From UBA9732 sp031935845 (GTDB lineage Bacteria > Spirochaetota > Spirochaetia > Sphaerochaetales > Sphaerochaetaceae), in the NCBI GenBank assembly GCA_031935845.1, contig JAJBWA010000128.1, positions 1 to 7,373 on the forward strand: a stretch of 7,373 nt of DNA, in the 5' to 3' direction. Below are positions 1 through 6,305 of the stretch, piece by piece (within the stretch, counting starts at the first letter, position 1; every line of letters begins with the position of its first letter). A program made the translations under genes and the position numbers. The notes beneath the pieces were generated by a model, which made no database searches, had not been told where the DNA came from, and saw only the letters and a list, made by a program, of their open reading frames with translations.

Positions 1-1187
1 CTGCAGTTATGATAAGCTGCAGTGCCGATGACATCATGAATGCCGGAGGCAAGCTGGAGACTCTCGGAACAGCCGGTATGGGAAAGGCAGGCGAGAAAGC
101 CGTGGCCGGTGCGGTTGATTCCGTCAGCAGCTTCGTCGGCAGATACGAAGACTGCCTGAAGTCTCCGCGTACCGTCCTCACTACCAGGGACGGAACGCTG
201 CATGCCACGTATCAGCTGGAAGTCGCCAATATGGGAAGGAACGCACTGTTCCTCAAGAATACTTCCGACGGGGACAATGTGGACGGAGACAAGACTATCG
301 TCGATATGGTCAACTCCATCGTAGCCGGAATAGAAGCCGCAAAGAGCACGGGTCTTTCCGACAAGGCAATCAGGGATGCCCTGGATGCAAGGTACGAAGG
401 AAGGTTCTCCGGTGCACAGTATGTCAGTTACCGCTATTTCGGAGGTGTCCTCCAGTGCTGGACGGCAATGAACGACGTCCTGTCCAATCTGGACGGCATC
501 ATCGACATAGTGAATCCGATTGCAGAAGCCATCGGCTTCCAGGAGCAGGTGACGCCTGTCTGCCAGAAGATCAAGGAAGTGGCGGACAACATCCGGTCCT
601 TCAAGCTCCTGTTCCCGATCCAGGGACATGACTTCTTCATGGTACTCGACAAGGCTGCCAACATTGCAGGCAACCATTTCATGCTCATAGCCAACATCAT
701 CATGGGCAACTATCCTCCCGGAAGCGGAAGCAGCGGTAGCCAGGGTGGCGGTAGCCAAGGTGGCGGCGGAAGCCAGGGCGGAGGCGGAAGCCAGGGCGGA
801 GGCGGAAGTCAAGGCGGTGGCGGCAGCCAGGGTGGCGGAGGAAGCCAGAGCAAGCCGAACGCCGCAATCGAAGAGCTCAAGAAAATCCCCGACAGGATTT
901 CCGAGTATGTCGGAGACAGGACCTATCAGACCGTCGGAGACAAGATGGCCGTGTGCCTGGTCTACGACATCCTCGACGCCGTCAAGGTCGTACTCGACAC
1001 ATATGTTGCCCAGCATCCCGATGAGGAACTGTTCGAGGAATATGCGGACCTCAACTACAAATGGGTGCTTGCCAACTGCGGTGCCCAGCTCGACAGGGTC
1101 ATGTCCGACCTGACGCTGCTTGCATACATCTACGACATCCGTCTGGATGTGGCCGGAATCGTCGGCGGCCTGCTGCCGAACGGCTGA
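1..1187 (+). CDS. Probable lipoprotein with GGGGSQ-repeat linker, unknown function (5' end cut off)
   Basis: I do not recognise the family. The reading frame is open to the left edge (GCA GTT precede the ATG at 9), and no ribosome binding site fits in the 8 bases before that ATG, so the gene probably starts upstream. The visible N-terminus reads A-V-M-I-S-C-S-A-D-D: hydrophobic residues, then Ser-Cys, then a polar stretch. This resembles the end of a lipoprotein signal peptide with a relaxed lipobox, lipidated on the Cys (residue 4 counted from ATG 9). After it come a mostly helical domain (about residues 5-237, Cys at 49, 150 and 185), a Gly/Ser/Gln linker (238-280) and a helical C-terminal domain (281-392, Cys at 316 and 357). 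The stop is TGA at 1185-1187, 10 bases before the next gene, whose ribosome binding site overlaps it. That fits an envelope operon. Coding is well supported by length and by synonymous variation in the repeats. Lipidation is inference because the n- and h-regions of the signal peptide are mostly outside the window. Confidence 0.8.
   Translation, partial: AVMISCSADDIMNAGGKLETLGTAGMGKAGEKAVAGAVDSVSSFVGRYEDCLKSPRTVLTTRDGTLHATYQLEVANMGRNALFLKNTSDGDNVDGDKTIVDMVNSIVAGIEAAKSTGLSDKAIRDALDARYEGRFSGAQYVSYRYFGGVLQCWTAMNDVLSNLDGIIDIVNPIAEAIGFQEQVTPVCQKIKEVADNIRSFKLLFPIQGHDFFMVLDKAANIAGNHFMLIANIIMGNYPPGSGSSGSQGGGSQGGGGSQGGGGSQGGGGSQGGGGSQGGGGSQSKPNAAIEELKKIPDRISEYVGDRTYQTVGDKMAVCLVYDILDAVKVVLDTYVAQHPDEELFEEYADLNYKWVLANCGAQLDRVMSDLTLLAYIYDIRLDVAGIVGGLLPNG
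744..848 (+). repeat. In-frame tandem repeat encoding GGGSQ + (GGGGSQ)x5
   Basis: One 15-base unit (744-758, GGGSQ) is followed by five 18-base units (759-848), each encoding GGGGSQ, inside the lipoprotein gene. A related Gly/Ser stretch (720-743, GSGSSGSQ) precedes them. The units differ from one another only at synonymous third positions (GGT/GGC/GGA, AGC/AGT, CAG/CAA). Adding or losing an 18-base unit would keep the frame and change only the linker length. The product is a flexible, uncharged linker between two helical domains. Confidence 0.95.
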
Positions 1188-1191
1188 GGTG
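1186..1191 (+). promoter_or_regulatory. Ribosome binding site overlapping upstream stop codon
   Basis: GAGGTG matches the anti-Shine-Dalgarno complement AGGAGGTG and sits 6 bases before the ATG at 1198. Its first two bases are the last two of the lipoprotein TGA stop (1185-1187). This decides the start of the downstream gene and suggests that ribosomes ending on the first gene help to load the second. Confidence 0.8.
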
Positions 1192-1197
1192 CTGCAC

Positions 1198-2412
1198 ATG
1201 AGGAAGACCGCTGCTGTCCTGATGGTTGTCCTGATTGCCGTCGGTGCAGTCTTTGCATCGGGCGTAAAGGATGACGGAGCCTATCACGGCGTGACGGACA
1301 ATGCCTTCAGGCCCACGACGGTGAACAGGACCGATGCCCTCGAGTACGGTCTTTTCGTGAATGCCGCTTCCTTTGCAAAGGGCGGCTTTGAAATCGAGTT
1401 CCCGTATCTCGAGTCTTCCTCATACAACATAGCATCTGCCGTAAAGGATAAAGGCGTTGCGCAGGCGCTGTCGAACATCACCAAGTTCAAGGCTACGAGA
1501 AACGACTGGATCACATACATACTGGGTCTGGTGATGGCCTCCGGTGCGGGGTACAGCAATGTTCTGTCGGCAGATGTCGGTACAGGAGCCATCGTTGGCA
1601 ACTGGGGATTCGCCCTTGATGCCAAGGCGGGGATCCAGGCCATGCCTACCATCGTCAACGGACAGCCTGGCCGATCGGCATCTCCGATAGGCAACGGATA
1701 CGTCCCGACGGTCGATGTAGCGCTGTCGGTGGGATACGGCAAGCGGGTACTGGAAAGCGACAAGGTCAACATCGACATCGGCGGAGCACTTCACCTGGAA
1801 AGGAAGGTCTATCTCCACCAGATAACGCTGTCCGTGCTTTCCGAATTCCTTGATAATCCAAACGCCATCGACTCCGTGCGGGCCCGCGGAGGATTTGCGG
1901 TCCCGATGGATTTCGGCATCACGCTTGGCCTTTTCGGCGGTAAGGTGGAACTGTCTGCCATGGCCGACAACCTCAACGGCATCTACTACATGTGGGACTA
2001 TGCCAATTACAAGGATGCCCTGCTGATGAGGTCCGGCACGGACGACTACATAATGATGACGCCGTTCGAACTCAGCTTTGCCGCCGGATTCGATCCCGGA
2101 TTCAAATACGTCAATCCCTCCGTATATTTCGAGTTCACGGGGTTCAATAGGTATGTGGAGAAATGCAACGAAAGCGGAATCAGCCTGCGTGAACTGTTCA
2201 GACACATAGACGCAGGCGTGAGCCTGGACATTCTGAATGCGTTTGAACTCAGGGCGAACTACAGGTACGGATATCCCGAGATCGGCGCAGCCGTGGATGT
2301 GTTCGGAAACATGGTGGAGCTTTCATACGGTTTCCAGGAGGCCGGAGCCGAATACGGACTCAAGCCCGTTGACCACCTGACCGTCAGGGTAAGGCTGGGA
2401 TACAGCCGCTGA
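1198..2412 (+). CDS. Secreted protein, probable outer-membrane beta-barrel, unknown function
   Basis: A 404-residue protein. It starts at ATG 1198 because a good GAGGTG site lies 6 bases upstream and because this start exposes a clean signal peptide: M-R-K, a hydrophobic core to about residue 18, then V-F-A before S-G, with predicted signal peptidase I cleavage after Ala20. An earlier in-frame ATG (1120) lies inside the previous gene and would spoil the signal peptide. The mature part has one Cys, no hydrophobic helix, and many short alternating polar/hydrophobic stretches rich in Gly, Tyr and Phe, including a terminal strand-like L-T-V-R-V-R-L-G-Y. This suits a transmembrane beta-barrel. It ends in Y-S-R, not the C-terminal aromatic usual for BAM substrates, so a periplasmic or surface beta protein is also possible. 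It follows the lipoprotein gene by 10 bases, so the pair is probably co-transcribed and may act together in the envelope. I cannot name the family. Confidence 0.85.
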   Translation: MRKTAAVLMVVLIAVGAVFASGVKDDGAYHGVTDNAFRPTTVNRTDALEYGLFVNAASFAKGGFEIEFPYLESSSYNIASAVKDKGVAQALSNITKFKATRNDWITYILGLVMASGAGYSNVLSADVGTGAIVGNWGFALDAKAGIQAMPTIVNGQPGRSASPIGNGYVPTVDVALSVGYGKRVLESDKVNIDIGGALHLERKVYLHQITLSVLSEFLDNPNAIDSVRARGGFAVPMDFGITLGLFGGKVELSAMADNLNGIYYMWDYANYKDALLMRSGTDDYIMMTPFELSFAAGFDPGFKYVNPSVYFEFTGFNRYVEKCNESGISLRELFRHIDAGVSLDILNAFELRANYRYGYPEIGAAVDVFGNMVELSYGFQEAGAEYGLKPVDHLTVRVRLGYSR

Positions 2413-2448
2413 AGACTCCGTTTATTTTCTTTTTGTAAAAATTTCTGT

Positions 2449-2477
2449 TTGTAAGCCGGATTCCTCCATGTTATAAT
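2449..2477 (+). promoter_or_regulatory. Sigma70-type promoter with extended -10 for the EAL gene
   Basis: The -35 element TTGTAA (2449-2454, 4 of 6 to consensus) and -10 element TATAAT (2472-2477, 6 of 6) are separated by 17 bases. The -10 is preceded by TGT (2469-2471), forming an extended -10. Transcription should begin near 2484, leaving a leader of about 35 bases. It lies in the 106-base gap after the envelope pair, so the EAL gene can be expressed independently. The rest of the gap is AT-rich with T-runs after the upstream stop but no clear terminator hairpin. Confidence 0.75.
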
Positions 2478-2508
2478 TTTAATTTGATAGGCATATCAGA
2501 AGTGTAAC

Positions 2509-2513
2509 AGGTG
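2509..2513 (+). promoter_or_regulatory. Ribosome binding site of the EAL gene
   Basis: AGGTG lies 5 bases before the ATG at 2519. A second purine run (AAAGG, 2514-2518) abuts the ATG and is too close to serve as the main site. Confidence 0.6.
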
Positions 2514-2518
2514 AAAGG

Positions 2519-4420
2519 ATGAACAAGAGCATCTTATTGGACAATTACTCTCCGGCAGCAGACATAGTCGTCACGGCTCTCTGCTTCGTCATGTTCACTC
2601 TGGTTCTATTCTCATACGTCAGCAGGAAAAGGAGTTCCAAGCTGTTCCTGACCATGATCGGTCTGGCACTGATTTCGGCGTGGACCGACATCTCATTCTA
2701 CACGCTGGCGGTCAGTCCCGGCATGGAGGTGCTTGCCAACTGGGTGCGGTGCATTTACCATGCCACTCTGTTCCTGATTTTCGTCTACTACGTTGCGTAC
2801 GTATGTGAGGCCACGCGTTATGAGAAGACCCGTATATACGTCATGGTGGCCAACCTGCTGTTCGCACTGGTGCTCCTGGCGGATATCGTAACCACGGCCA
2901 GCGGCATCACGTTCACTGTGGAATCCACAGGAATCCGTTTCATCAGGCACGGAATCTTCATCTACGGATACACTGCATTCCTGGTTCTCATCACCATTCT
3001 GCTGGTTCGGGTCAGAAACCTCCTGTTCCGCAGGGTCATGTTCAGTTTCTTCGGAACCATAATGATTTCGTTCATGTTGCTTCTTGCGCAGGGACTCAGC
3101 GGACAGTCGTCATTCACCGTCGCTGCCCTGTCCCTGCCGATGATCGCCGTGATGTACATGCTGCATTCCAATCCCTATGATGCATTGCTCGGAACAAACG
3201 ACCTCCAGGCGATGCGGGAGACAGTGAGGTTCTACCACTACAAGAAGTACGGCTTCATGTATATGAGCCTTTACCTGAAGGTGTTCGACGAGGAGGGCAG
3301 GGAGATGCCGGAGGATATCAAGACCCTCATCAGGCAGTTCTCGTTCAAGTTCTTCAGGCGATGGAAGATGTTCAAGGTGGGAAACGGCCACATCGTCCTG
3401 GTGTTCATCAAGTCGAAGAATCCTGAATATGAAAAGCGCGCGCAGGGTATGCTGGATGCCTTCTTCCCCCTCTACGACAGATATCATTATGAGTACAAGA
3501 TCGTTGTCGGTGAGGCCATAGACGAAATCAGCGAGAAGGGACAGTATCCCGAATTCATCCGCAGCATCCACAGGAACATGCCTGCCTGCTCCGTCCACAG
3601 GGTATCGGCCGAGGACTACGATGTCTTCAGACGGTCCGAATACATCCTTTCCGAGCTTGAGGACATCTACCGCAAGAGCGATCTTGATGACCCGCGCGTG
3701 CTCGCGTACTGCCAGCCGGTGCTCAACGCCAGAACCGGAAGATACGAAAGCGGTGAGGCGCTGATGCGTCTGGATCTCAAGGAAACCGGAATCATTTCTC
3801 CGGACGAGTTCATACCGCTGGCCGAGGAGCAGGGGCTCATCCATGTCCTCACCAAGATAATCCTCAAGAAGACCTGCGACGCCATCCTCACTTTCGTAGG
3901 AGAAGGCCTGTCGCTCAAGAAGATTTCAGTGAATGTTTCTCCTCTGGAACTCAAGGACAATGGTTTCCGCAATGACATCATGAACATCATCGGCATCAGC
4001 GGAGTTCCGGTGGACAAGATCGCCATCGAGATCACCGAGTCCCGCAACGAAAGCGACTTCCTTGTCATGAAGGAGACCATCGAGGAACTGAAGGCAAATG
4101 GCATTCTCTTCTATCTTGACGACTTCGGAACCGGATACAGCAACATGGAGAGGATCATGGAGCTGCCGTTCGACATCATCAAGTTCGACAGATCCCTTGT
4201 TCTGGCTGCAGGCGCGGACGAGCGTTCCAGGAACATGGTCGCAAGCCTTGCCAGGATGTTCACGGAAATGAGGTTCAGGGTACTGTATGAAGGTGTGGAG
4301 AAGGAGTCCGACGAGGAGCTGTGCAAGAGCATGTCCGCCTACTTCCTGCAGGGCTTCAGGTACTCCAAGCCTGTTCCCATCCTCGAGATGAGGAATTTCC
4401 TCGGAAAGAAGTCCGATTGA
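2519..4420 (+). CDS. 7TM membrane c-di-GMP phosphodiesterase (degenerate GGDEF-like + EAL domains)
   Basis: A 633-residue inner-membrane signalling protein predicted to hydrolyse cyclic di-GMP to pGpG. Seven hydrophobic segments lie near residues 14-34, 42-64, 72-96, 105-126, 145-165, 173-192 and 199-215, forming a likely ligand- or state-sensing module. Residues about 225-390 look like a decayed GGDEF domain: F-K-V-G-N-G-H-I-V-L-V-F at 285-296 sits where the R-x-G-G-D-E-F strand-turn-strand normally lies, with GNGHI (288-292) replacing the signature, so cyclase activity is not expected. The C-terminal EAL domain (about 393-630) keeps the expected catalytic and metal-binding positions: EAL 413-415, N472 (NVS), E504 (EITES), D534-D535 (DDFGTG), K555, E591, E594 (EGVE) and Q611 (QGF). 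The gene has its own extended -10 promoter. Its stop lies 12 bases from the stop of the convergent Uup gene. Assignment of the EAL domain is very secure. Activity, input signal and the GGDEF ancestry of the middle domain are inference. Confidence 0.95.
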   Translation: MNKSILLDNYSPAADIVVTALCFVMFTLVLFSYVSRKRSSKLFLTMIGLALISAWTDISFYTLAVSPGMEVLANWVRCIYHATLFLIFVYYVAYVCEATRYEKTRIYVMVANLLFALVLLADIVTTASGITFTVESTGIRFIRHGIFIYGYTAFLVLITILLVRVRNLLFRRVMFSFFGTIMISFMLLLAQGLSGQSSFTVAALSLPMIAVMYMLHSNPYDALLGTNDLQAMRETVRFYHYKKYGFMYMSLYLKVFDEEGREMPEDIKTLIRQFSFKFFRRWKMFKVGNGHIVLVFIKSKNPEYEKRAQGMLDAFFPLYDRYHYEYKIVVGEAIDEISEKGQYPEFIRSIHRNMPACSVHRVSAEDYDVFRRSEYILSELEDIYRKSDLDDPRVLAYCQPVLNARTGRYESGEALMRLDLKETGIISPDEFIPLAEEQGLIHVLTKIILKKTCDAILTFVGEGLSLKKISVNVSPLELKDNGFRNDIMNIIGISGVPVDKIAIEITESRNESDFLVMKETIEELKANGILFYLDDFGTGYSNMERIMELPFDIIKFDRSLVLAAGADERSRNMVASLARMFTEMRFRVLYEGVEKESDEELCKSMSAYFLQGFRYSKPVPILEMRNFLGKKSD

Positions 4421-4432
4421 TTTTCTTCTGAT

Positions 4433-6247
4433 TCACTCCGCCAGAGCGGCGAGCTCCTCCCATCTTGCATAATCTCCAGCCAGCAGGGTATCGATCTCCC
4501 TGTATCTTTTCTGTCTGGTTCCGTCCTGGTCGGCCTGGCCTGAAGTGAAGAACTGCTCCAGTTCCTGTTTTTCCGTCTCGAGATCCTCTATTGTCTGCGT
4601 GAGCTCTTCGAATTCCTTCTTTTCCTTGAAAGAAAGTCCTTTCTTCTTATGCTCACGCGGGCGCTCTGCCGCGGGCTTTGCCGTATCCGAAGCTGCCTTC
4701 TGCTGCTGGACCTGCGTGCTGTGGTAATCCGAATACGTGCCTTCGAAACGGCGGGCCTCGGGCATGACTATCAGCTCCGTGCACGTGCGGTCCAGGAACG
4801 CCCTGTCATGGCTTACGGCAACCACGCAGCCGTTGAAGTCCAGAACATACTGTTCAAGGCGTCTCAGGGTATCGATGTCCAGATCATTTGTCGGCTCGTC
4901 AAGAACAAGGAAGTTGGGGTTGCGTACCAGCGTGCTCAGCAGGTACAGGCGCCTTCTTTCGCCTCCGGAAAGAACTCCGATGGGCAGCCTGTGGAACGAT
5001 GACGGGAAGCCGAACAGCTCCAGAAAACGCGCCGGGGTGACGGCGTAGTCTCCGGAAAGAACTATGAGTTCGCTGATCTCTGAGAAGAACTCGATGGGCG
5101 TCTTGTCCAGCGGAAGGTTCACGGAAGTCTGGTCGTAATAGCCGAACACCGTGTTCACGCCGGTGTCCACAGTTCCGCCTTCAGGCGCAAGGTTGCCGGT
5201 GATTACTTCAAGCAGCGTGCTTTTGCCGCTTCCGTTGGGGCCGATTACGCCGAAGCGCTGTCCCTTGACGAACTCCAGGCTGAAGCCGTCGAGTATCTTC
5301 CTGCCGCCGCGGCTCACGCTGACGTCCTCAAGCTCCAGAATCTTCTTGCCCATGCGCCGCGCAATGCTGGAGAACGCACGGGTCTCTTCCTCGGCCTTGG
5401 TCCGCTGACCCAGCATGTCCTCTATGCGCTGCTTGCGGCCGCTGTCCTTGCCGGTCCTGGCCTTGGGCCCCCTGTGCAGCCACTCGAGCTCGCGCCTGAG
5501 TATGGTGGCCAGCCTGTCCTGCTCCTTCTGAAGTGCGTTGATGCGTTGCTCGCGCCCTTCAAGGAAGCTGGTGTAGCCGCCTTCGTAGAAGTGGCCCTTG
5601 CGTCTGTCGATTTCAAGGATTCGGCTGCAGATCCTGTCCAGGAAGTATCTGTCGTGCGTCACCAGAATGACCGTGAACTTATCCGATCCCAGATGTTCCT
5701 CCAGCCATTCAATGGCAGGGATGTCCAGATGGTTGGTGGGCTCGTCAAGAAGCAGGATGTTGGGTTCGATGGCAAGGATACGCGCTATTGCCGCCTTTTT
5801 CTGCATGCCGCCTGAAAGAACGGACATTGTTGTGTCCAGCGGGCGGTCTACGCCGAGCTCCGTGAGGAACCGCCTGTAGCGGTCCTCTATGTCCCAGATC
5901 CCCAGCGCCTCCATCCTGTCCATCAGCTGGTGGTCTCCTGATTCGTATCGCACAAGCATACGGACGTGCGGGTCATTGCTCAGCCTCAGGAACCGGGCAA
6001 GAGTGCATCCTTCCGGGAAGCTGACGTCCTGCTCCAGGAATGCCAGGCGCAGCGAACTGTTTATGGTGATCTTGCCCTCTTCGGGCTCAAGCGTGCCGGC
6101 TATCAGCCTCAGCAGCGTGGACTTTCCCGCACCGTTCTTTCCGATGATGCCCAGCTTCTCTCCGGTATCCAGGCCGAAGCTCAACTCTGAGAAAAGATAG
6201 TCATCCTTGACGGATTTTGCGACGTTGTATACGGAAAGCGCGTTCAC
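4433..6247 (-). CDS. uup: ABC-F family ATPase, Uup type
   Basis: A 604-residue cytoplasmic protein with two ABC ATPase domains and no membrane segments, as in the ABC-F family, whose members act on ribosomes or, for Uup, also affect DNA recombination and transposon excision. Domain 1: Walker A GKNGAGKST 36-44, signature LSGG 144-147, Walker B with DEP 168-170, switch His198. Domain 2: Walker A GPNGSGKST 336-344, signature LSGGE 426-430, DEP 450-452, switch His480. Both ATP sites look intact. The linker between the domains has the Uup-like ELEWLHRGPKART stretch, and after residue about 540 there is a Lys/Glu-rich coiled coil like the C-terminal domain of Uup (E. coli protein about 635 aa). The start is GTG at 6247-6245. 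An in-frame stop four codons upstream (6259-6257) rules out a longer protein. No Shine-Dalgarno is visible before the GTG. It is convergent with the EAL gene and divergent from the FAD gene. ABC-F membership is certain; Uup rather than another ABC-F subgroup is likely. Confidence 0.93.
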   Translation of the reverse strand: MNALSVYNVAKSVKDDYLFSELSFGLDTGEKLGIIGKNGAGKSTLLRLIAGTLEPEEGKITINSSLRLAFLEQDVSFPEGCTLARFLRLSNDPHVRMLVRYESGDHQLMDRMEALGIWDIEDRYRRFLTELGVDRPLDTTMSVLSGGMQKKAAIARILAIEPNILLLDEPTNHLDIPAIEWLEEHLGSDKFTVILVTHDRYFLDRICSRILEIDRRKGHFYEGGYTSFLEGREQRINALQKEQDRLATILRRELEWLHRGPKARTGKDSGRKQRIEDMLGQRTKAEEETRAFSSIARRMGKKILELEDVSVSRGGRKILDGFSLEFVKGQRFGVIGPNGSGKSTLLEVITGNLAPEGGTVDTGVNTVFGYYDQTSVNLPLDKTPIEFFSEISELIVLSGDYAVTPARFLELFGFPSSFHRLPIGVLSGGERRRLYLLSTLVRNPNFLVLDEPTNDLDIDTLRRLEQYVLDFNGCVVAVSHDRAFLDRTCTELIVMPEARRFEGTYSDYHSTQVQQQKAASDTAKPAAERPREHKKKGLSFKEKKEFEELTQTIEDLETEKQELEQFFTSGQADQDGTRQKRYREIDTLLAGDYARWEELAALAE

Positions 6248-6253
6248 AGGTCT

Positions 6254-6262
6254 GTTTTAGCA
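6254..6262 (-). promoter_or_regulatory. Possible extended -10 element for uup
   Basis: Read on the minus strand, TGC TAAAAC (6262 down to 6254) resembles an extended -10 (TGn plus 4 of 6 to TATAAT). It ends 6 bases before the GTG start. If used, transcription would start at or next to the start codon, which would fit the missing Shine-Dalgarno. No good -35 is evident. Weak call. Confidence 0.25.
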
Positions 6263-6264
6263 GA

Positions 6265-6279
6265 AAGATGTTTCATCTT
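6265..6279. promoter_or_regulatory. Perfect palindrome in divergent intergenic region, possible operator
   Basis: AAGATG-TTT-CATCTT: arms of 6 bases with a 3-base centre, in the middle of the 58-base gap between the uup and FAD-gene starts. It lies upstream of candidate -10 elements on both strands, where a shared regulator could act. It has no T-run and is too short and AT-rich to be a convincing terminator. Chance occurrence is possible. Confidence 0.3.
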
Positions 6280-6291
6280 CAAGCAATATTC

Positions 6292-6297
6292 TATAGT
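6292..6297 (+). promoter_or_regulatory. Possible -10 element for the FAD dehydrogenase gene
   Basis: TATAGT matches the -10 consensus at 5 of 6 bases and ends 8 bases before the ATG at 6306. The expected start of transcription (about 6304-6306) coincides with the ATG, so the message would be leaderless or nearly so. The -35 region is poor (TGTTTC at the 17-base spacing). Confidence 0.35.
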
Positions 6298-6305
6298 ATT
6301 CAGGT

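Noticed and set aside
745..1113. Open frame (+) encoding an Ala/Glu/Arg-rich repeat protein of about 122 residues
   Set aside because: It is the Gly-Ser-Gln repeat and its flank read in another frame. There is no ribosome binding site, and the downstream part is low-complexity Ser/Pro/Thr typical of an off-frame reading.
1120..1197. Earlier in-frame ATG for the secreted protein
   Set aside because: It lies inside the lipoprotein gene, has no good ribosome binding site, and would put 26 polar residues in front of a clean signal peptide.
1420..2205. Long open frame of 261 codons on the minus strand opposite the beta-protein gene
   Set aside because: It is antisense to a gene with a clear signal peptide and ribosome binding site. 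The composition is rich in Arg, His and Val with no recognisable motif, so it is a shadow of the codon bias of the real gene.
2413..2445. Possible intrinsic terminator after the secreted-protein gene
   Set aside because: T-runs are present (2421-2434), but the only preceding inverted repeat is CAG-CCG-CTG with 3-base arms, too short for a terminator stem.
2486..2497. Inverted repeat GATA-GGCA-TATC near the predicted transcription start
   Set aside because: Arms of 4 bases in AT-rich DNA are expected by chance. There is no second copy in the window.
3110..3844. Minus-strand open frame of 244 codons opposite the EAL gene
   Set aside because: It is fully antisense to a gene with strong EAL motifs. 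The His/Val/Leu-rich composition fits a shadow reading.
4407..4429. Possible hairpin AGAAG...CTTCT between the convergent genes
   Set aside because: A 5-base, mostly A/T arm pair with a loop of about 13 bases is too weak to call a terminator.
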